Assembly: GCF_014648475.1 (NCBI RefSeq) | Contig: NZ_BMRE01000011.1 | Span: 1-64,000 of the forward strand | Direction: 5' to 3' | Length of the DNA stretch: 64,000 nucleotides | DNA from: Lentzea flava | GTDB lineage: Bacteria; Actinomycetota; Actinomycetes; Mycobacteriales; Pseudonocardiaceae | Shown here: positions 1 to 13,022 of the stretch, one piece after another | Layout: the number at the start of each line of letters is the position of its first letter | Position numbering within the stretch: position 1 is the stretch's first letter | Program-made: the position numbers and the translations under genes | The notes under the pieces: generated by a model | Database searches by the model: none | Told to the model about the DNA's origin: nothing | Seen by the model: only the letters and a program-made list of their open reading frames with translations

Positions 1-177
1 GCCGAACCGCCAGCACACCACCAAGATCAACTTAAGCTACGTGGCATTGGGTCTGGGGCCGGAGCCCCAGAAAGCAACCGCCGGATCAGGACCCAACCCA
101 ACCACCTACGGACAACAAACAGGAACCCGCCGACGCAACCGGGGGACGACCCACAAAACCCACGCGCCCCCAAACAA
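1..177. other. window edge, no gene supported
   Basis: No reading frame here looks like a protein. A short hairpin (7-bp arms CTGGGGC/GCCCCAG at 53-59 and 64-70) lies downstream of the minus-strand rluD stop and could act as a weak transcription terminator, but it has no T-tract. A neighbouring gene may begin beyond the left edge. Confidence 0.4.
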
Positions 178-1107
178 TCAGCCCTCTTCGCGCAACTTCT
201 CCAAAGCAGCAGCCAAATCAGCCGGATACTCCGACGTGAAGGTGACCCACTCCCCACTACCGGGGTGATGGAACCCAAGCTCCCGAGCATGCAGCCACTG
301 CCGCGACACCCCGAGCCGCTTGGCCAACGTGGGGTCGGCCCCGTACGTCAGGTCACCAACACACGGGTGGTGCAACGCCGAAAAGTGCACCCGAATCTGA
401 TGCGTCCGCCCAGTCTCCAAATGCACTTCAACAAACGACGCCGCCCGAAAAGCCTCAATCACCTCATAATGGGTGACCGAAGGCTTCCCAGAATTCATCA
501 CCGCGAACTTGTAGTCGTGCTTGGGATGCCGATCAATAGGAGCATCAATAGTCCCCTTGATCGGATCCGGATGCCCCTGCACGATCGCGTGGTAGACCTT
601 GTCGACGGTCCGCTCTTTGAAGGCGTGCTTCAAAGCCGAGTACGCCGACTCCGACTTAGCCACCACCATCACCCCGGTGGTCCCCACATCCAGCCGATGC
701 ACAACCCCTTGCCGCTCAGCAGCCCCAGAAGTCGCGATCCGGTGCCCAGCGGCAGCCAGCCCACCCACAACGGTAGGCCCGGTCCACCCCGGCGAGGGAT
801 GCACCGCGACCCCGACGGGCTTGTCCACGACGATGATGTCGTCGTCCTCATGGATCACGACAAGCCCCTCGACGGGGATGGCCTGCACGGTGACGGGCTG
901 CGGCGGCGCAGGCAGCGTGATCTCCAGCATCGCCCCGGCCGTCAGCCGATCCGACTTGCCGACGACCCGGCCGTCGATCAGCACGTCGTCAGCGTCGGCG
1001 ATGGCCGCGACGGCGGTGCGCGAGAGCCCCAGCAGCTTCGCGAGGCCGGCATCGACGCGCATGCCGTCCAAACCGTCGGGAATCGGCAGCGTTCGGTATC
1101 CGCTCAC
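178..1107 (-). CDS. rluD: RluD-family 23S rRNA pseudouridine synthase
   Basis: The product (309 aa) isomerises uridine to pseudouridine in large-subunit rRNA. An N-terminal S4-like RNA-binding part (about residues 15-75) precedes the synthase domain. The catalytic motif HRLDVGTTG puts the nucleophile at about Asp140, and GRTHQIRVH is the family's later active-site motif. The GTG start ([12 protein letters not shown]) was chosen because upstream sequence in frame is only a shadow of lspA, and family members begin about 15 residues before DGMRVD. A purine-rich GAAGGTCGAGG lies just upstream. It follows lspA on the same strand with a 56-nt gap, a common actinobacterial pair. Third positions in the distal half are visibly richer in A/T than in its neighbours. 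Confidence 0.93.
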   Translation of the reverse strand: MSGYRTLPIPDGLDGMRVDAGLAKLLGLSRTAVAAIADADDVLIDGRVVGKSDRLTAGAMLEITLPAPPQPVTVQAIPVEGLVVIHEDDDIIVVDKPVGVAVHPSPGWTGPTVVGGLAAAGHRIATSGAAERQGVVHRLDVGTTGVMVVAKSESAYSALKHAFKERTVDKVYHAIVQGHPDPIKGTIDAPIDRHPKHDYKFAVMNSGKPSVTHYEVIEAFRAASFVEVHLETGRTHQIRVHFSALHHPCVGDLTYGADPTLAKRLGVSRQWLHARELGFHHPGSGEWVTFTSEYPADLAAALEKLREEG

Positions 1108-1163
1108 GCGCGGGGCCTCGACCTTCTTCTCCTTGCAGAACCCGCTGAAACTACCAGGAGCAG

Positions 1164-1865
1164 CTACTTCGGTTCCGGCTGGCTCTCGGACTCCACCGGT
1201 GCGGGAGGCGTCTTGTGGATCGTCCCGTCGTAGTCGTGCTGCATGAGCGCCAGCACGATGATCGTCGCGCCACCGCAGACGATCGCCATGTCGGCGACGT
1301 TGAACACCGGCCACACGCGGCCGTAGGCGTCGAAGAGCGACAGGAAGTCGACGACGTGGCCGCGCATCGGGCCCGGCTCGCGGAACAGGCGGTCGGCGAG
1401 GTTGCCGACGGCGCCGCCCAGCACCAGGCCCAGGCCGACGGCCCAGGGCTGCGAGCGGAGGTTGCGGGAGATCCAGAGGATGAACCCGGCGACGCCCAGC
1501 GCGATGAGCGCGAGGATCCACGTCATGCCCTCTGCCATGCCGAACGCGGCGCCGGGGTTGCGGACGAACGTCAGGTAGAGCACGCCGCCGAACAGCTTGA
1601 TCGGATCGGCACCCTCGAGGAACGCCACGGACAGGACCTTGGTGAGCACGTCCAGCGCCAGCACCGAACCGGCCAGGATCGCGAGGATCTTGATCCGCGG
1701 CTGGGGCAGCGACCCGGTGAGCGAGAACTCCGGCTCGACGACCTCGTCGGGAGAGACCGTCTTCTCCTCTGCTTCGACCTCGGCCTCGGCCGGCTCGTCG
1801 ACCGGTTTCGACTCGCCGGCCTCCTCCTCGGCAGGGGTCTCCGCGGTCTTGGACTCGTCAGTCAC
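1164..1865 (-). CDS. lspA: lipoprotein signal peptidase (signal peptidase II)
   Basis: This membrane aspartyl protease cleaves the signal peptide of diacylglyceryl-modified prolipoproteins. The two catalytic aspartates are visible in GNLADRLFR (about Asp158) and FNVADMAIV (about Asp192), with the RNPGAAFG motif before them and four hydrophobic segments between residues 58 and 215. Unusually, about 55 residues rich in Glu, Asp and Pro precede the first membrane segment, so this cytoplasmic tail is an extension relative to the roughly 160-aa core. The GTG at 1865 (VTDESK) was chosen. A GTG at 1880 is an alternative and neither has a clear Shine-Dalgarno. It starts 23 nt after the aminotransferase stop, so the two are probably cotranscribed. 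Confidence 0.92.
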   Translation of the reverse strand: MTDESKTAETPAEEEAGESKPVDEPAEAEVEAEEKTVSPDEVVEPEFSLTGSLPQPRIKILAILAGSVLALDVLTKVLSVAFLEGADPIKLFGGVLYLTFVRNPGAAFGMAEGMTWILALIALGVAGFILWISRNLRSQPWAVGLGLVLGGAVGNLADRLFREPGPMRGHVVDFLSLFDAYGRVWPVFNVADMAIVCGGATIIVLALMQHDYDGTIHKTPPAPVESESQPEPK

Positions 1866-1888
1866 CAGGTCATTGTCCACGTACGGGA

Positions 1889-3217
1889 CTACGCGAGGAA
1901 CGGCGGCAGGGTTCGGCTGTCGTCCTCCGGCACCCAGCGGCCGTCGCGCTGCGTGTACGTCCACTTCGGACCCTCGGTGACGAGGGTGCGCAGCGCCGCG
2001 ACCAGCCGATCGACGTGCTCGGCCGTCGTACCCAGGCCGATCGAGGCGCGGACGGCGCGGTCCTCGTGCGCTCCGGCCTTGACGAGCCTGCCGACGATCA
2101 CGTGGGCGCAGAACGCTCCGTCACGGACGCCGATGCCGTACTCGGCGGACAGCGCCGCCGCGAGGAAGCCCGCGTCGAAGCCGGAGATCGTGAAGCTCAC
2201 GACGCCCACCTTGTCGGCGTCGGTCAGGATCGACAGCTCGCGGAAGCCCGGAACCGTGCGCAGGCCGTCCCGCAGGCGCGTCAGCAGCTCCTGCTCGTGC
2301 GCGACGGTCTGCTCCCAGTGCCGCGACAGGATCTCGCAGGCTGCGGCCAGCGCGTGCACGCCGACGACGTTGGGGCTGCCGGCCTCGTGCCGCTCGGGCA
2401 CCGCGGACCACGCCACGCCCAGGCGGTCACCGTGGTCGGTCACCTTCGCCGTCGCACCGCCGCCGACCAGGTACGGCTGGGCCTGCTGCAGCCAGTCCGC
2501 GCGGCCCACCAGCACACCGGCGCCGAACGGCGCGTAGATCTTGTGGCCGGAGAACGCGACGTAGTCGACCCCCAGCTCACGCACGTTCAGCGGGCGGTGC
2601 GGGGCGAGCTGCGCGGCGTCCAGCGCGATGCGCGCGCCGTGCCTGCGGGCGACCTTCGCGAGCTCCGCGACCGGCCACAGCTCACCCGTGACGTTGGACG
2701 CCCCGGTGACGATCACGAGCCGAGGACCGACCGGGGCGGCGGCCAGAGCCCGGTCCAGCGCGACAACGGCGGCGCCAGACGAAGACGGAGCAGGAATGCG
2801 CTGAACGTTCGGGCCGCGCCACGGCAGCAGCGCCGCGTGGTGCTCACTGTCGAACAGAACGACCGCGGTGCCGCGAGGAACGCTGCGCGCCAGCAGGTTC
2901 AGCGAATCGGTGGTGTTGCGGGTGAAGACGACGGTGTCGGAGGCGTGGGCGCCGACGAACTTGCGGATCCGGTCGCGCGCCTGCTCGTAGACGCGGGTCG
3001 AGACCTGGGAGGCGAAGCCCGCGCCGCGGTGCACGCTGGCGTACCAGGGCAGCAGCTCGTCGACGGCGTCGCGCACCTCCTGCAGACACGGCGCGGAAGC
3101 CGCGTGGTCGAGGTTGGCGTAGGTGACGCGCTCTCCGGTCACGAGCGGAACGCGCAGGTCGGCGCCGACGACAGCCGGAACGGCGGTGCTGGTGGTCTTG
3201 GTGATCGCGAGCGTCAT
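1889..3217 (-). CDS. class V aminotransferase / cysteine desulfurase-like PLP enzyme
   Basis: A 442-aa fold-type I PLP enzyme of the NifS/SufS class. The Schiff-base lysine is in SGHK (about Lys226), the ring-nitrogen aspartate in ALDAAQ (about Asp200), and SEHHA supplies the stacking-histidine region. A cysteine in DGAFCAH sits near the position of the desulfurase active-site loop, so sulfur transfer is possible but not proven. The ATG has a strong GGAGG eight bases upstream. A SAM-IV riboswitch precedes it, so the gene probably serves sulfur or methionine metabolism and is repressed when SAM is abundant. It is not the SUF-cluster sufS: no other suf gene is nearby. Confidence 0.88.
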   Translation of the reverse strand: MTLAITKTTSTAVPAVVGADLRVPLVTGERVTYANLDHAASAPCLQEVRDAVDELLPWYASVHRGAGFASQVSTRVYEQARDRIRKFVGAHASDTVVFTRNTTDSLNLLARSVPRGTAVVLFDSEHHAALLPWRGPNVQRIPAPSSSGAAVVALDRALAAAPVGPRLVIVTGASNVTGELWPVAELAKVARRHGARIALDAAQLAPHRPLNVRELGVDYVAFSGHKIYAPFGAGVLVGRADWLQQAQPYLVGGGATAKVTDHGDRLGVAWSAVPERHEAGSPNVVGVHALAAACEILSRHWEQTVAHEQELLTRLRDGLRTVPGFRELSILTDADKVGVVSFTISGFDAGFLAAALSAEYGIGVRDGAFCAHVIVGRLVKAGAHEDRAVRASIGLGTTAEHVDRLVAALRTLVTEGPKWTYTQRDGRWVPEDDSRTLPPFLA

Positions 3218-3254
3218 CGAGCTGCCTCCGAGGCCAGGGGCCTCGTGTCGCGAA

Positions 3255-3369
3255 GGCCCGCGCTTGACCGGCGCCCCACGCGCCGGACCAGGTCCTCACC
3301 AAGGGCACCCCACCGCGGTTGGAGGGTTGCCGGCCAGCAAGCTTGGGCTTGACGCTGGCTCTCATGACC
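3255..3369 (-). promoter_or_regulatory. SAM-IV riboswitch
   Basis: The transcript strand begins GGTCATGAG, continues with AGCGTCAAGCCC, then GCTTGCTGGCCGGCAACC, CTCCAACCGCGGTGGGGTGCC and GTCAAGCGCGGGCC. This order and spelling match the SAM-IV aptamer known from actinobacteria (I compare from memory). Downstream, a 7-bp hairpin (CGAGGCC/GGCCTCG, 3229-3245) abuts the GGAGG of the aminotransferase gene, so control of translation start is a reasonable inference. Confidence 0.9.
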
Positions 3370-3442
3370 TGCCGACGACGTTAGCGGAGGCAGCTACCGG
3401 CCGTCGACAACCGATCACATCGTGAGAAGCCTCGGAAACCGA

Positions 3443-4930
3443 CTAATCGCCGGTCTCGCCCTTCCACCGTGCGTAGCGGCCGGCCCGGTCGACGGCACGA
3501 ATGCGCCGCTCAGCGGCATCGCGCGCCTCCTCGGTGGTGACGATGAGCAACTGGTCGTCGGTCTGCAGCCGGGTCGTCGGCTGTGGCGTGAAACTCTTCC
3601 CGCCGCGCACGACGAGGCTCACCGAAGCACCGATCGGCAGCCGCAGTTCGGACATGTAGACGCCGTGCAGCTTCGACCCGCGCTGGATGCGCACCTGCAG
3701 CAGCTCGGCGCTCAGCTCGTCCAACGGCGAGGCGTCGACCTGCACCTCCTGCGGCTCGCTCGACCGCACCAGCCCGAGGCGCCGCGCGAGGAACGGCAGC
3801 GTCGTGCCCTGCACCACCGTCAGCACGACGACCAGCACGAACACCGCGTCGACCAGCTGACTCGCCCCCTCGACGCCCTGGATGAGAGGGATGAGCGCGA
3901 ACACGATCGGCACCGCACCGCGCAGCCCCGACCAGGAGAGGAACGCCTGTTCCCGCCACGGCACCTTGAACGGCAGCGAGGCGAGCACCACCGACAGCGG
4001 CCGCGCCACGAACGTCAGCACCACGCCCGCGATCAGCGCGGGGACCAGCACGTCGAGCAGCCGCGCCGGCGACGCGTAGAGGCCGAGCAGGACGAAGAGC
4101 CCGATCTGGGCGAGCCACCCGAGCCCCTCGGCGAAGGAGAGGGTGTCGGCGCGGTGCGGCAGACGGGCGTTGCCCAGCACCAGCGCCGCGACGTAGGTGG
4201 CGAGGAAACCGGAGGCGTGCACCAGGTCGCCGGCCGTGTAGGCGATCACGCACACCGCCACCGTGGCGAGCGGGTACAGACCGGTGGCGGGCAGGGCCGC
4301 GCGTCTCAGCCCCGCCCCGCCGAGAATGCCCAGTCCGACGCCGATCAGCGCGCCCGCGCCCAGTTCGTAGAGCACGAGCAGCGGCGCGGTCCAGGTGATC
4401 TGGTCCGCGGACGCCAGCAGCACGACGGCGATGTAGACCGGCGCGTCGTTGAGGCCTGATTCCAGTTCGAGCGCGCCCGTGAGCCGCGCCCCCACGCCCA
4501 ATGACCGCAGAACGCTGAACACGGCCGCCGCGTCCGTGGACGACAGCACCGCGCCCCACAGCAACGCCATCCGCCAGTCGAGGCCGAGCAGGAAGTGCAA
4601 CGCCGTTCCCGTCACGGCGACGCTCACCGCAACGGCCACTGTGGACAGTGCGACACCTAACCGCAGCGAGGACTTCACGGCCTGCCAACGGGTCGTGAGC
4701 CCGCCCTCGGTCAGGATCAGCACGAGGGCCGCGATGCCGAGCGACTGGGTGAGGCCCGCGTCGTCGAAGTCGATGCCGACGACGGACTCGCCGAGCAGCA
4801 CCCCGATGCCCAGGTACAGCAGCAACGAGGGCAGCCCGAGCCGGATCGACACGCGTACCGCGATCACGGAGACCAGCAGAACGGCGGCGCCGATGCCCAG
4901 CACGACGGTGACGTCACCCACCTGGACCAT
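3443..4930 (-). CDS. NhaP2/CvrA-type potassium/proton antiporter
   Basis: A 495-aa membrane transporter with about 12-13 hydrophobic segments up to residue 395, followed by a soluble TrkA-C/RCK_C-like domain (LHGVYMSELRLPIGA... to DDQLLIVTT) that usually gates such carriers by ligand. Segment motifs such as GIGVLLGES, LTEGG, SSTDAAAVFSVLR and ESGLNDAP match the CPA1 NhaP2/CvrA group, which exchanges K+ or Na+ for H+ at the inner membrane. It lies alone between the SAM-IV-controlled gene and a divergent M28 peptidase. The exact cation is not evident from sequence. Confidence 0.9.
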   Translation of the reverse strand: MVQVGDVTVVLGIGAAVLLVSVIAVRVSIRLGLPSLLLYLGIGVLLGESVVGIDFDDAGLTQSLGIAALVLILTEGGLTTRWQAVKSSLRLGVALSTVAVAVSVAVTGTALHFLLGLDWRMALLWGAVLSSTDAAAVFSVLRSLGVGARLTGALELESGLNDAPVYIAVVLLASADQITWTAPLLVLYELGAGALIGVGLGILGGAGLRRAALPATGLYPLATVAVCVIAYTAGDLVHASGFLATYVAALVLGNARLPHRADTLSFAEGLGWLAQIGLFVLLGLYASPARLLDVLVPALIAGVVLTFVARPLSVVLASLPFKVPWREQAFLSWSGLRGAVPIVFALIPLIQGVEGASQLVDAVFVLVVVLTVVQGTTLPFLARRLGLVRSSEPQEVQVDASPLDELSAELLQVRIQRGSKLHGVYMSELRLPIGASVSLVVRGGKSFTPQPTTRLQTDDQLLIVTTEEARDAAERRIRAVDRAGRYARWKGETGD

Positions 4931-5056
4931 TCTGAGTGATCACCACCGAATTGGACGAATCCGACGCCTCGCAACAACCGCCGTTCGCATCTACCGGTCA
5001 CATGCGCACAGGAGCATGTTGATCAGTGGCTCAATCCCAACCCTGCACGGAGTTGA

Positions 5057-6531
<1,475 letters not shown>

Positions 6532-6546
6532 GCTTCCGTACGCTAC

Positions 6547-6567
6547 CGTATGTTTCGCAAACATACG
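6547..6567. promoter_or_regulatory. TetR operator-like palindrome
   Basis: A perfect 9-bp inverted repeat (CGTATGTTT, spacer CGC, AAACATACG) sits between the divergent TetR and SRPBCC genes. Extra CGTA half-sites flank it (CCGTA at 6536-6540 and GCGTATGG at 6571-6578). It is the natural binding site for the adjacent repressor. Confidence 0.75.
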
Positions 6568-6590
6568 CCAGCGTATGGAAGGGGAGATCC

Positions 6591-7049
6591 ATGATCAAGA
6601 ACGTCCACACCCGAGACCTGGGCGTGCCTGCGGGCCAGTTCGTCGACCGCATCCAGGAGCTGTGGCCGCCCGCCTGGGGCAAGCAGGAGTTCGACCGGCC
6701 GCTGGGGGTCGGCGCCGACGGCGGGCACGGCCCGATCCGCTACCGCTGCACGGAGTACGAGCCCGGCAAGTCGATCACCTTCGCCTTCAGCAGCGGCGAG
6801 GGCACGCACACCCTGTCGGCGTCGGGCACCGTGCTGACGCACGAACTGATCGGCCACTTCAACCCGAAGTCGCGGCTGCGCTGGGCTCTGGTGATCCGCT
6901 GGCTGCACGACGCGTGCATCGAGGACCTCCTCGACGCCTGCGAACGCGCGGCAGGCCGCGAGCCGGCGGTTCCGGCGCGGTGGTCGCCGTGGGTGCGGCT
7001 GGTGCGGCGGTCGTTCGGACTCCTCAGCCGCCGGCCGGCCAGCGTCTGA
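6591..7049 (+). CDS. SRPBCC-family protein
   Basis: A 152-aa protein with the alternating strand pattern of the START/SRPBCC (polyketide cyclase/dehydrase-like) fold, for example YRCTEYEPGKSITFAFS followed by GTHTLSASGTV and a long C-terminal helix. No catalytic motif is recognisable. The ATG has a strong GGAAGGGGAG upstream. The C-terminal 25 residues are Arg-rich and may lie outside the fold. It is divergent from a TetR gene with an operator between, so it is probably induced by a small hydrophobic ligand. Function beyond ligand binding is unknown. Confidence 0.75.
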   Translation: MIKNVHTRDLGVPAGQFVDRIQELWPPAWGKQEFDRPLGVGADGGHGPIRYRCTEYEPGKSITFAFSSGEGTHTLSASGTVLTHELIGHFNPKSRLRWALVIRWLHDACIEDLLDACERAAGREPAVPARWSPWVRLVRRSFGLLSRRPASV

Positions 7050-7676
7050 TCACGACTGCCTGCGCATCAGCAGCTGTCCCTGCGGGCCCCGCTCACCCTC
7101 GTGCGGTGCCCGCACGAGCCGCGCGACCTCGGCGAAACCGGCCTGTCCCACGAGATCCGCGAGGCTGTCGGGCGACCACCGGTAGGCGGGCGCGACCTTG
7201 TGGTCGAACTCCCGCGGCTCCGGGTCGTCCCCGGCGAAGAACCCGAGCAGCAGATGACCGCCCGGTGCCAGCACGCGCGCGAACTCCGCGAACACGACCG
7301 GCAGCCGCGCCGGTGGGGTGTGGATGAAGGAGTAGTTCGCCAGCACGCCGCCGAGAACGCCGTCGGCGAGGTCCAGCGCGGTCATCGAACCCACGTCGAA
7401 CCGCAGGCCGGGGTGCGCCCGGCGGGCGATGGCGATCATCTCGGGCGACAGGTCGACGCCGAACGCGCTCAGCCCCAGCGAGCACAGGTGTGCTGTCACG
7501 TGGCCGGGACCGCACCCGACGTCGGCGACCTGCCCGTTGCCACCGGCCAGCACGAGGTCGGCGAACGCGGCCAGCAGCGCGCGTTCCAGCGGCAGGCTGT
7601 CGAGCACGTCGCTGAACAGCTCGGCGTAGAGGGTGGCGACGGAGTCGTAGGCGGCCCTGGTGGTCGGTTCGGTCAC
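7050..7676 (-). CDS. class I SAM-dependent methyltransferase
   Basis: A 208-aa methyltransferase with motif I VADVGCGPGHVTAHL, an acidic motif II (FGVDLSPEMI) and motif III-like RVLAPGGHLLLGFF. This is the compact Methyltransf_11/25 fold. No substrate domain is added, so the acceptor cannot be predicted. The start is GTG with only a weak Shine-Dalgarno. It lies downstream of ileS on the same strand, behind a terminator hairpin, and ends head-to-tail against the SRPBCC gene with no gap. Confidence 0.88.
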   Translation of the reverse strand: MTEPTTRAAYDSVATLYAELFSDVLDSLPLERALLAAFADLVLAGGNGQVADVGCGPGHVTAHLCSLGLSAFGVDLSPEMIAIARRAHPGLRFDVGSMTALDLADGVLGGVLANYSFIHTPPARLPVVFAEFARVLAPGGHLLLGFFAGDDPEPREFDHKVAPAYRWSPDSLADLVGQAGFAEVARLVRAPHEGERGPQGQLLMRRQS

Positions 7677-7689
7677 GCCGGAAACCGTA

Positions 7690-7723
7690 AACGGGGCCGC
7701 CGTCGCGAGACAGCGGCCCCGTT
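7690..7723 (-). terminator. intrinsic terminator after ileS
   Basis: An 11-bp perfect stem (AACGGGGCCGC/GCGGCCCCGTT) lies 10 bases past the ileS stop and is followed on the transcript strand by a short TTTA. It separates ileS from the methyltransferase gene. Confidence 0.75.
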
Positions 7724-7732
7724 CACCTGAGA

Positions 7733-10837
<3,105 letters not shown>

Positions 10838-10846
10838 CTCCACTGC

Positions 10847-11050
10847 TCCTCGCGGTCATGAAGGACACGCGAGGACGACACGCCGGACGTTGCCCGGCAG
10901 GCCGCGGTACCACCCCGCTTGCCCACCGGTGACGGTGGGCCTCTCGTTCTTCGGCTGTGACGGGCCGGTCCCGTCCGGTTCTACTGAGGTTCGCTGAACC
11001 CGTTCTTCCGGAGGCTCCCCGGTGATGGCCGGATCGGTGCCTGTGGGTAC
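10847..11050 (-). promoter_or_regulatory. T-box leader of ileS (translational type)
   Basis: The transcript strand carries the T-box core GGGTGGTACCGCGG (10902-10915). Further upstream a compact stem-I region contains GGCCATCACCGGGGAGCC with a candidate AUC isoleucine specifier at 11024-11026. The Shine-Dalgarno segment CGCGAGGA (10847-10854) is perfectly complementary to TCCTCGCG (10868-10875), giving an 8-bp sequestrator hairpin. Uncharged tRNA-Ile should open it. This is the translational arrangement known for actinobacterial ileS leaders. Confidence 0.9.
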
Positions 11051-11074
11051 AGGGTAACTGGTGGGCGCAAACCG

Positions 11075-11080
11075 TATGCT
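11075..11080 (+). promoter_or_regulatory. possible leaderless -10 element for the DoxX gene
   Basis: TATGCT lies six bases before the ATG at 11087, and no Shine-Dalgarno is present. This TANNNT-to-start spacing is typical of leaderless actinobacterial mRNAs. The -35 region is not convincing. Confidence 0.4.
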
Positions 11081-11086
11081 CGCGCG

Positions 11087-11431
11087 ATGACGTTGACCAT
11101 CGCGTTGTCGATCGTGCTGGCCCTGCTCTTCGTCGCGACAGGCGCGGGCAAGCTGTTCGGGGCGAAGGCGTCGCTGCAGGCCCGTGATCACTTCCGGATG
11201 AGTCCCGTGTTGTGGCGCACCATCGGTGTGCTGGAGTGGGCGGGAGCGCTCGGCCTGGTCGTCGGGCTGGTCACGTGGGAGTGGGTGGCGCACGCGGCCA
11301 CCGTCGGGCTCGGGCTGTTGATGGTGGGCGCCACGATCACCCGGTTGAGGTACGACTCGAAGCCGACCGGCGTGGTCGTGGACCTGGTGCTGCTCGCGTT
11401 GCTGATCACCCTGCTGTTCCTGGACCGGTGA
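11087..11431 (+). CDS. DoxX-like small membrane protein
   Basis: A 114-aa protein of four hydrophobic helices (about 3-22, 45-63, 67-84 and 94-112). The GKLFGAKASLQARDHFRMSP stretch after helix 1 is typical of DoxX_2-type proteins, which are linked to redox or thiol stress membrane complexes; the specific role is unknown. The mRNA may be leaderless. Its stop overlaps the start of the SARP-like regulator by four bases (GTGA), so the two are cotranslated. Confidence 0.82.
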   Translation: MTLTIALSIVLALLFVATGAGKLFGAKASLQARDHFRMSPVLWRTIGVLEWAGALGLVVGLVTWEWVAHAATVGLGLLMVGATITRLRYDSKPTGVVVDLVLLALLITLLFLDR

Positions 11432-12576
11432 CGCTCTCCTTCCACGTCCTCGGCACACCGGAGGTCCGGCGCGGCGCCGCGCTCGTCGACGTCGGGCACG
11501 CCCGGCAGCTCAGCGTGCTGGCCGTGCTGCTGGTGGACGTCAACCAGGTGGTCAGCGTCGACAAGCTGCTCGCGCGGGTCTGGGGCGAGGCGCCGCCGCG
11601 GCAGGCGAAGTCCGCGCTCTACAGCTACGTGTCCCGGCTGCGGACGGCGTTGGACGGCCCGCCGATCCTGCGCCGCTCCGGTGGTTACGTGCTGGAAGCC
11701 GATCCCGAGGCCGTCGACCTGCACCGGTTCCGCTCGCTCGTGGCGCTCGGACGGCCCGGCGAGGCCATGGCACTCGTGCGCGGCGAACCGTTCGAGGGAC
11801 TGCAGGGCGCGTGGTTCGCCGGTCAGCGCGAGACGGTGTCCCGCGAGATCACGGCCGCCGAACTGGATCACACCGACGCGAGTCTCGCCGCGGGCGAGCA
11901 CCGGGCGCTGGTCGCCGAACTGACCGCGCGCACGGCCGAGCGCCCGCTCGACGAACGGCTCGCGGGACAGCTGATGCGCGCGCTGATCGGCGCCGACCGC
12001 CGGTCCGATGCACTGGCCCACTACGCGCGGCTGCGGCACCGGCTCGCGGACGAACTGGGCCTCGACCCCGGCCCCGCGCTGCGCGACCTCGCCGCGTCGA
12101 TCCAGCGTCCACAGTGGAGCCCGCGTCAGCTTCCGTCGCCACCGGAGGGCTTCACGGGCAGGGAAGCCGAACTCGAAGCGCTCGGCGAGGGGCCGATCGT
12201 CACGATCACCGGCCCCGCGGGCACCGGCAAGACGTGGCTCGCGCTGCGGTGGGCGCACGAGCACGCCGCCGACTTCCCGGACGGCCAGCTGTTCGTGGAC
12301 CTGAACGGCAGCGACCCGGCCGACGTCGTCCGCGCGTTCATCACCGCGTTGGGCACCGCACCGGACGGCATTCCACCAGAACCGCACGCACAGACGGCGC
12401 TCTACCGCACGTTGCTGGCGAACCGGCGCATGCTGATCGTTCTCGACAACGCCGCCGACACCGCTCAGGTCGTGCCGCTGCTGCCGGGGACGCCGCGGTG
12501 CCACGTGATCGTGACCAGCAGGGAACGCCTGCCTGGCCTGGTCACGGCCCACGGCGCGCGGCCGGTCGTGGTCTGA
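11428..12576 (+). CDS. SARP/AfsR-type regulator, C-terminally truncated
   Basis: A 382-aa protein. Residues 1-90 form an OmpR-like winged helix (VLGTPEVRRGAALVDVG). A bacterial transcriptional activation domain (BTAD) follows to about 225, including DERLAGQLMRALIGADR and YARLRHRLADELGLDPGP. From about 230 an NB-ARC ATPase begins, with GFTGRE, Walker A GPAGTGKTWLA (about 262), Walker B MLIVLDNAAD and sensor IVTSRERLPGL. The chain ends about 12 residues later, without the winged-helix and TPR parts that make AfsR-class proteins about 900-1000 aa. The GTG start overlaps the DoxX stop. It may be a functional short activator or a decayed full-length regulator; no antibiotic cluster is in view. Confidence 0.85.
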   Translation: MTLSFHVLGTPEVRRGAALVDVGHARQLSVLAVLLVDVNQVVSVDKLLARVWGEAPPRQAKSALYSYVSRLRTALDGPPILRRSGGYVLEADPEAVDLHRFRSLVALGRPGEAMALVRGEPFEGLQGAWFAGQRETVSREITAAELDHTDASLAAGEHRALVAELTARTAERPLDERLAGQLMRALIGADRRSDALAHYARLRHRLADELGLDPGPALRDLAASIQRPQWSPRQLPSPPEGFTGREAELEALGEGPIVTITGPAGTGKTWLALRWAHEHAADFPDGQLFVDLNGSDPADVVRAFITALGTAPDGIPPEPHAQTALYRTLLANRRMLIVLDNAADTAQVVPLLPGTPRCHVIVTSRERLPGLVTAHGARPVVV

Positions 12577-12593
12577 GCAGATCCGCGCGAAGT

Positions 12594-13022
12594 TCAGCCA
12601 CCGGCGCTGATGGCGCCCAGCTGCTGCAGCATGCCGAGATCGTCACGCACCGCCCAGTGCTCGACGATCTTGCCGTCGCGCAGCCGGAACATGTGCGCGA
12701 GCTCGACCGACACCTTGCCGCTCTGCGGGGTGGGCACGCCGCGGAATCCCGGCGCCTGCCACGTGCCGTCACGGCGGCCGTAGACGACCACGAGATCGCC
12801 GTCGGCGAGGAAGTGCCGCTCGACCCACCGCTGGTCCGGCTGGGCAGCGAGCGAGAAGCCGAGAACGGCCTTGACGTTCTCGACGCCGTGCTGCCGCTCG
12901 GGCGCCGCCGCGTGGTTGACCACGTCGGGTGCGCACAACTCGTCTGCGAGGTCGAACCGGCCCTGGCCCACGACCTCGTCGAGGAACCTGCGGACCACTG
13001 CCTTGTTGTCAGCCGACGTCAT
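12594..13022 (-). CDS. SnoaL-like ester cyclase-fold protein
   Basis: A 142-aa NTF2/SnoaL-fold protein with VRRFLDEVVGQGRFDLADEL, VNHAAAPER, and the C-terminal FRLRDGKIVEHWAVRDDLGMLQQLG so typical of this family. The HWAV...D part lines the pocket. The ATG at 13022 has GGGAG six bases upstream, so the longer frame reaching 13088 is rejected. The start overlaps the end of the upstream membrane-protein gene by 14 bases, so it is translated from the same message. The substrate is unknown. Confidence 0.85.
   Translation of the reverse strand: MTSADNKAVVRRFLDEVVGQGRFDLADELCAPDVVNHAAAPERQHGVENVKAVLGFSLAAQPDQRWVERHFLADGDLVVVYGRRDGTWQAPGFRGVPTPQSGKVSVELAHMFRLRDGKIVEHWAVRDDLGMLQQLGAISAGG

Noticed and set aside
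11428..12576. Antibiotic biosynthesis cluster suggested by the SARP regulator
   Set aside because: No biosynthetic genes lie nearby and the regulator is truncated.
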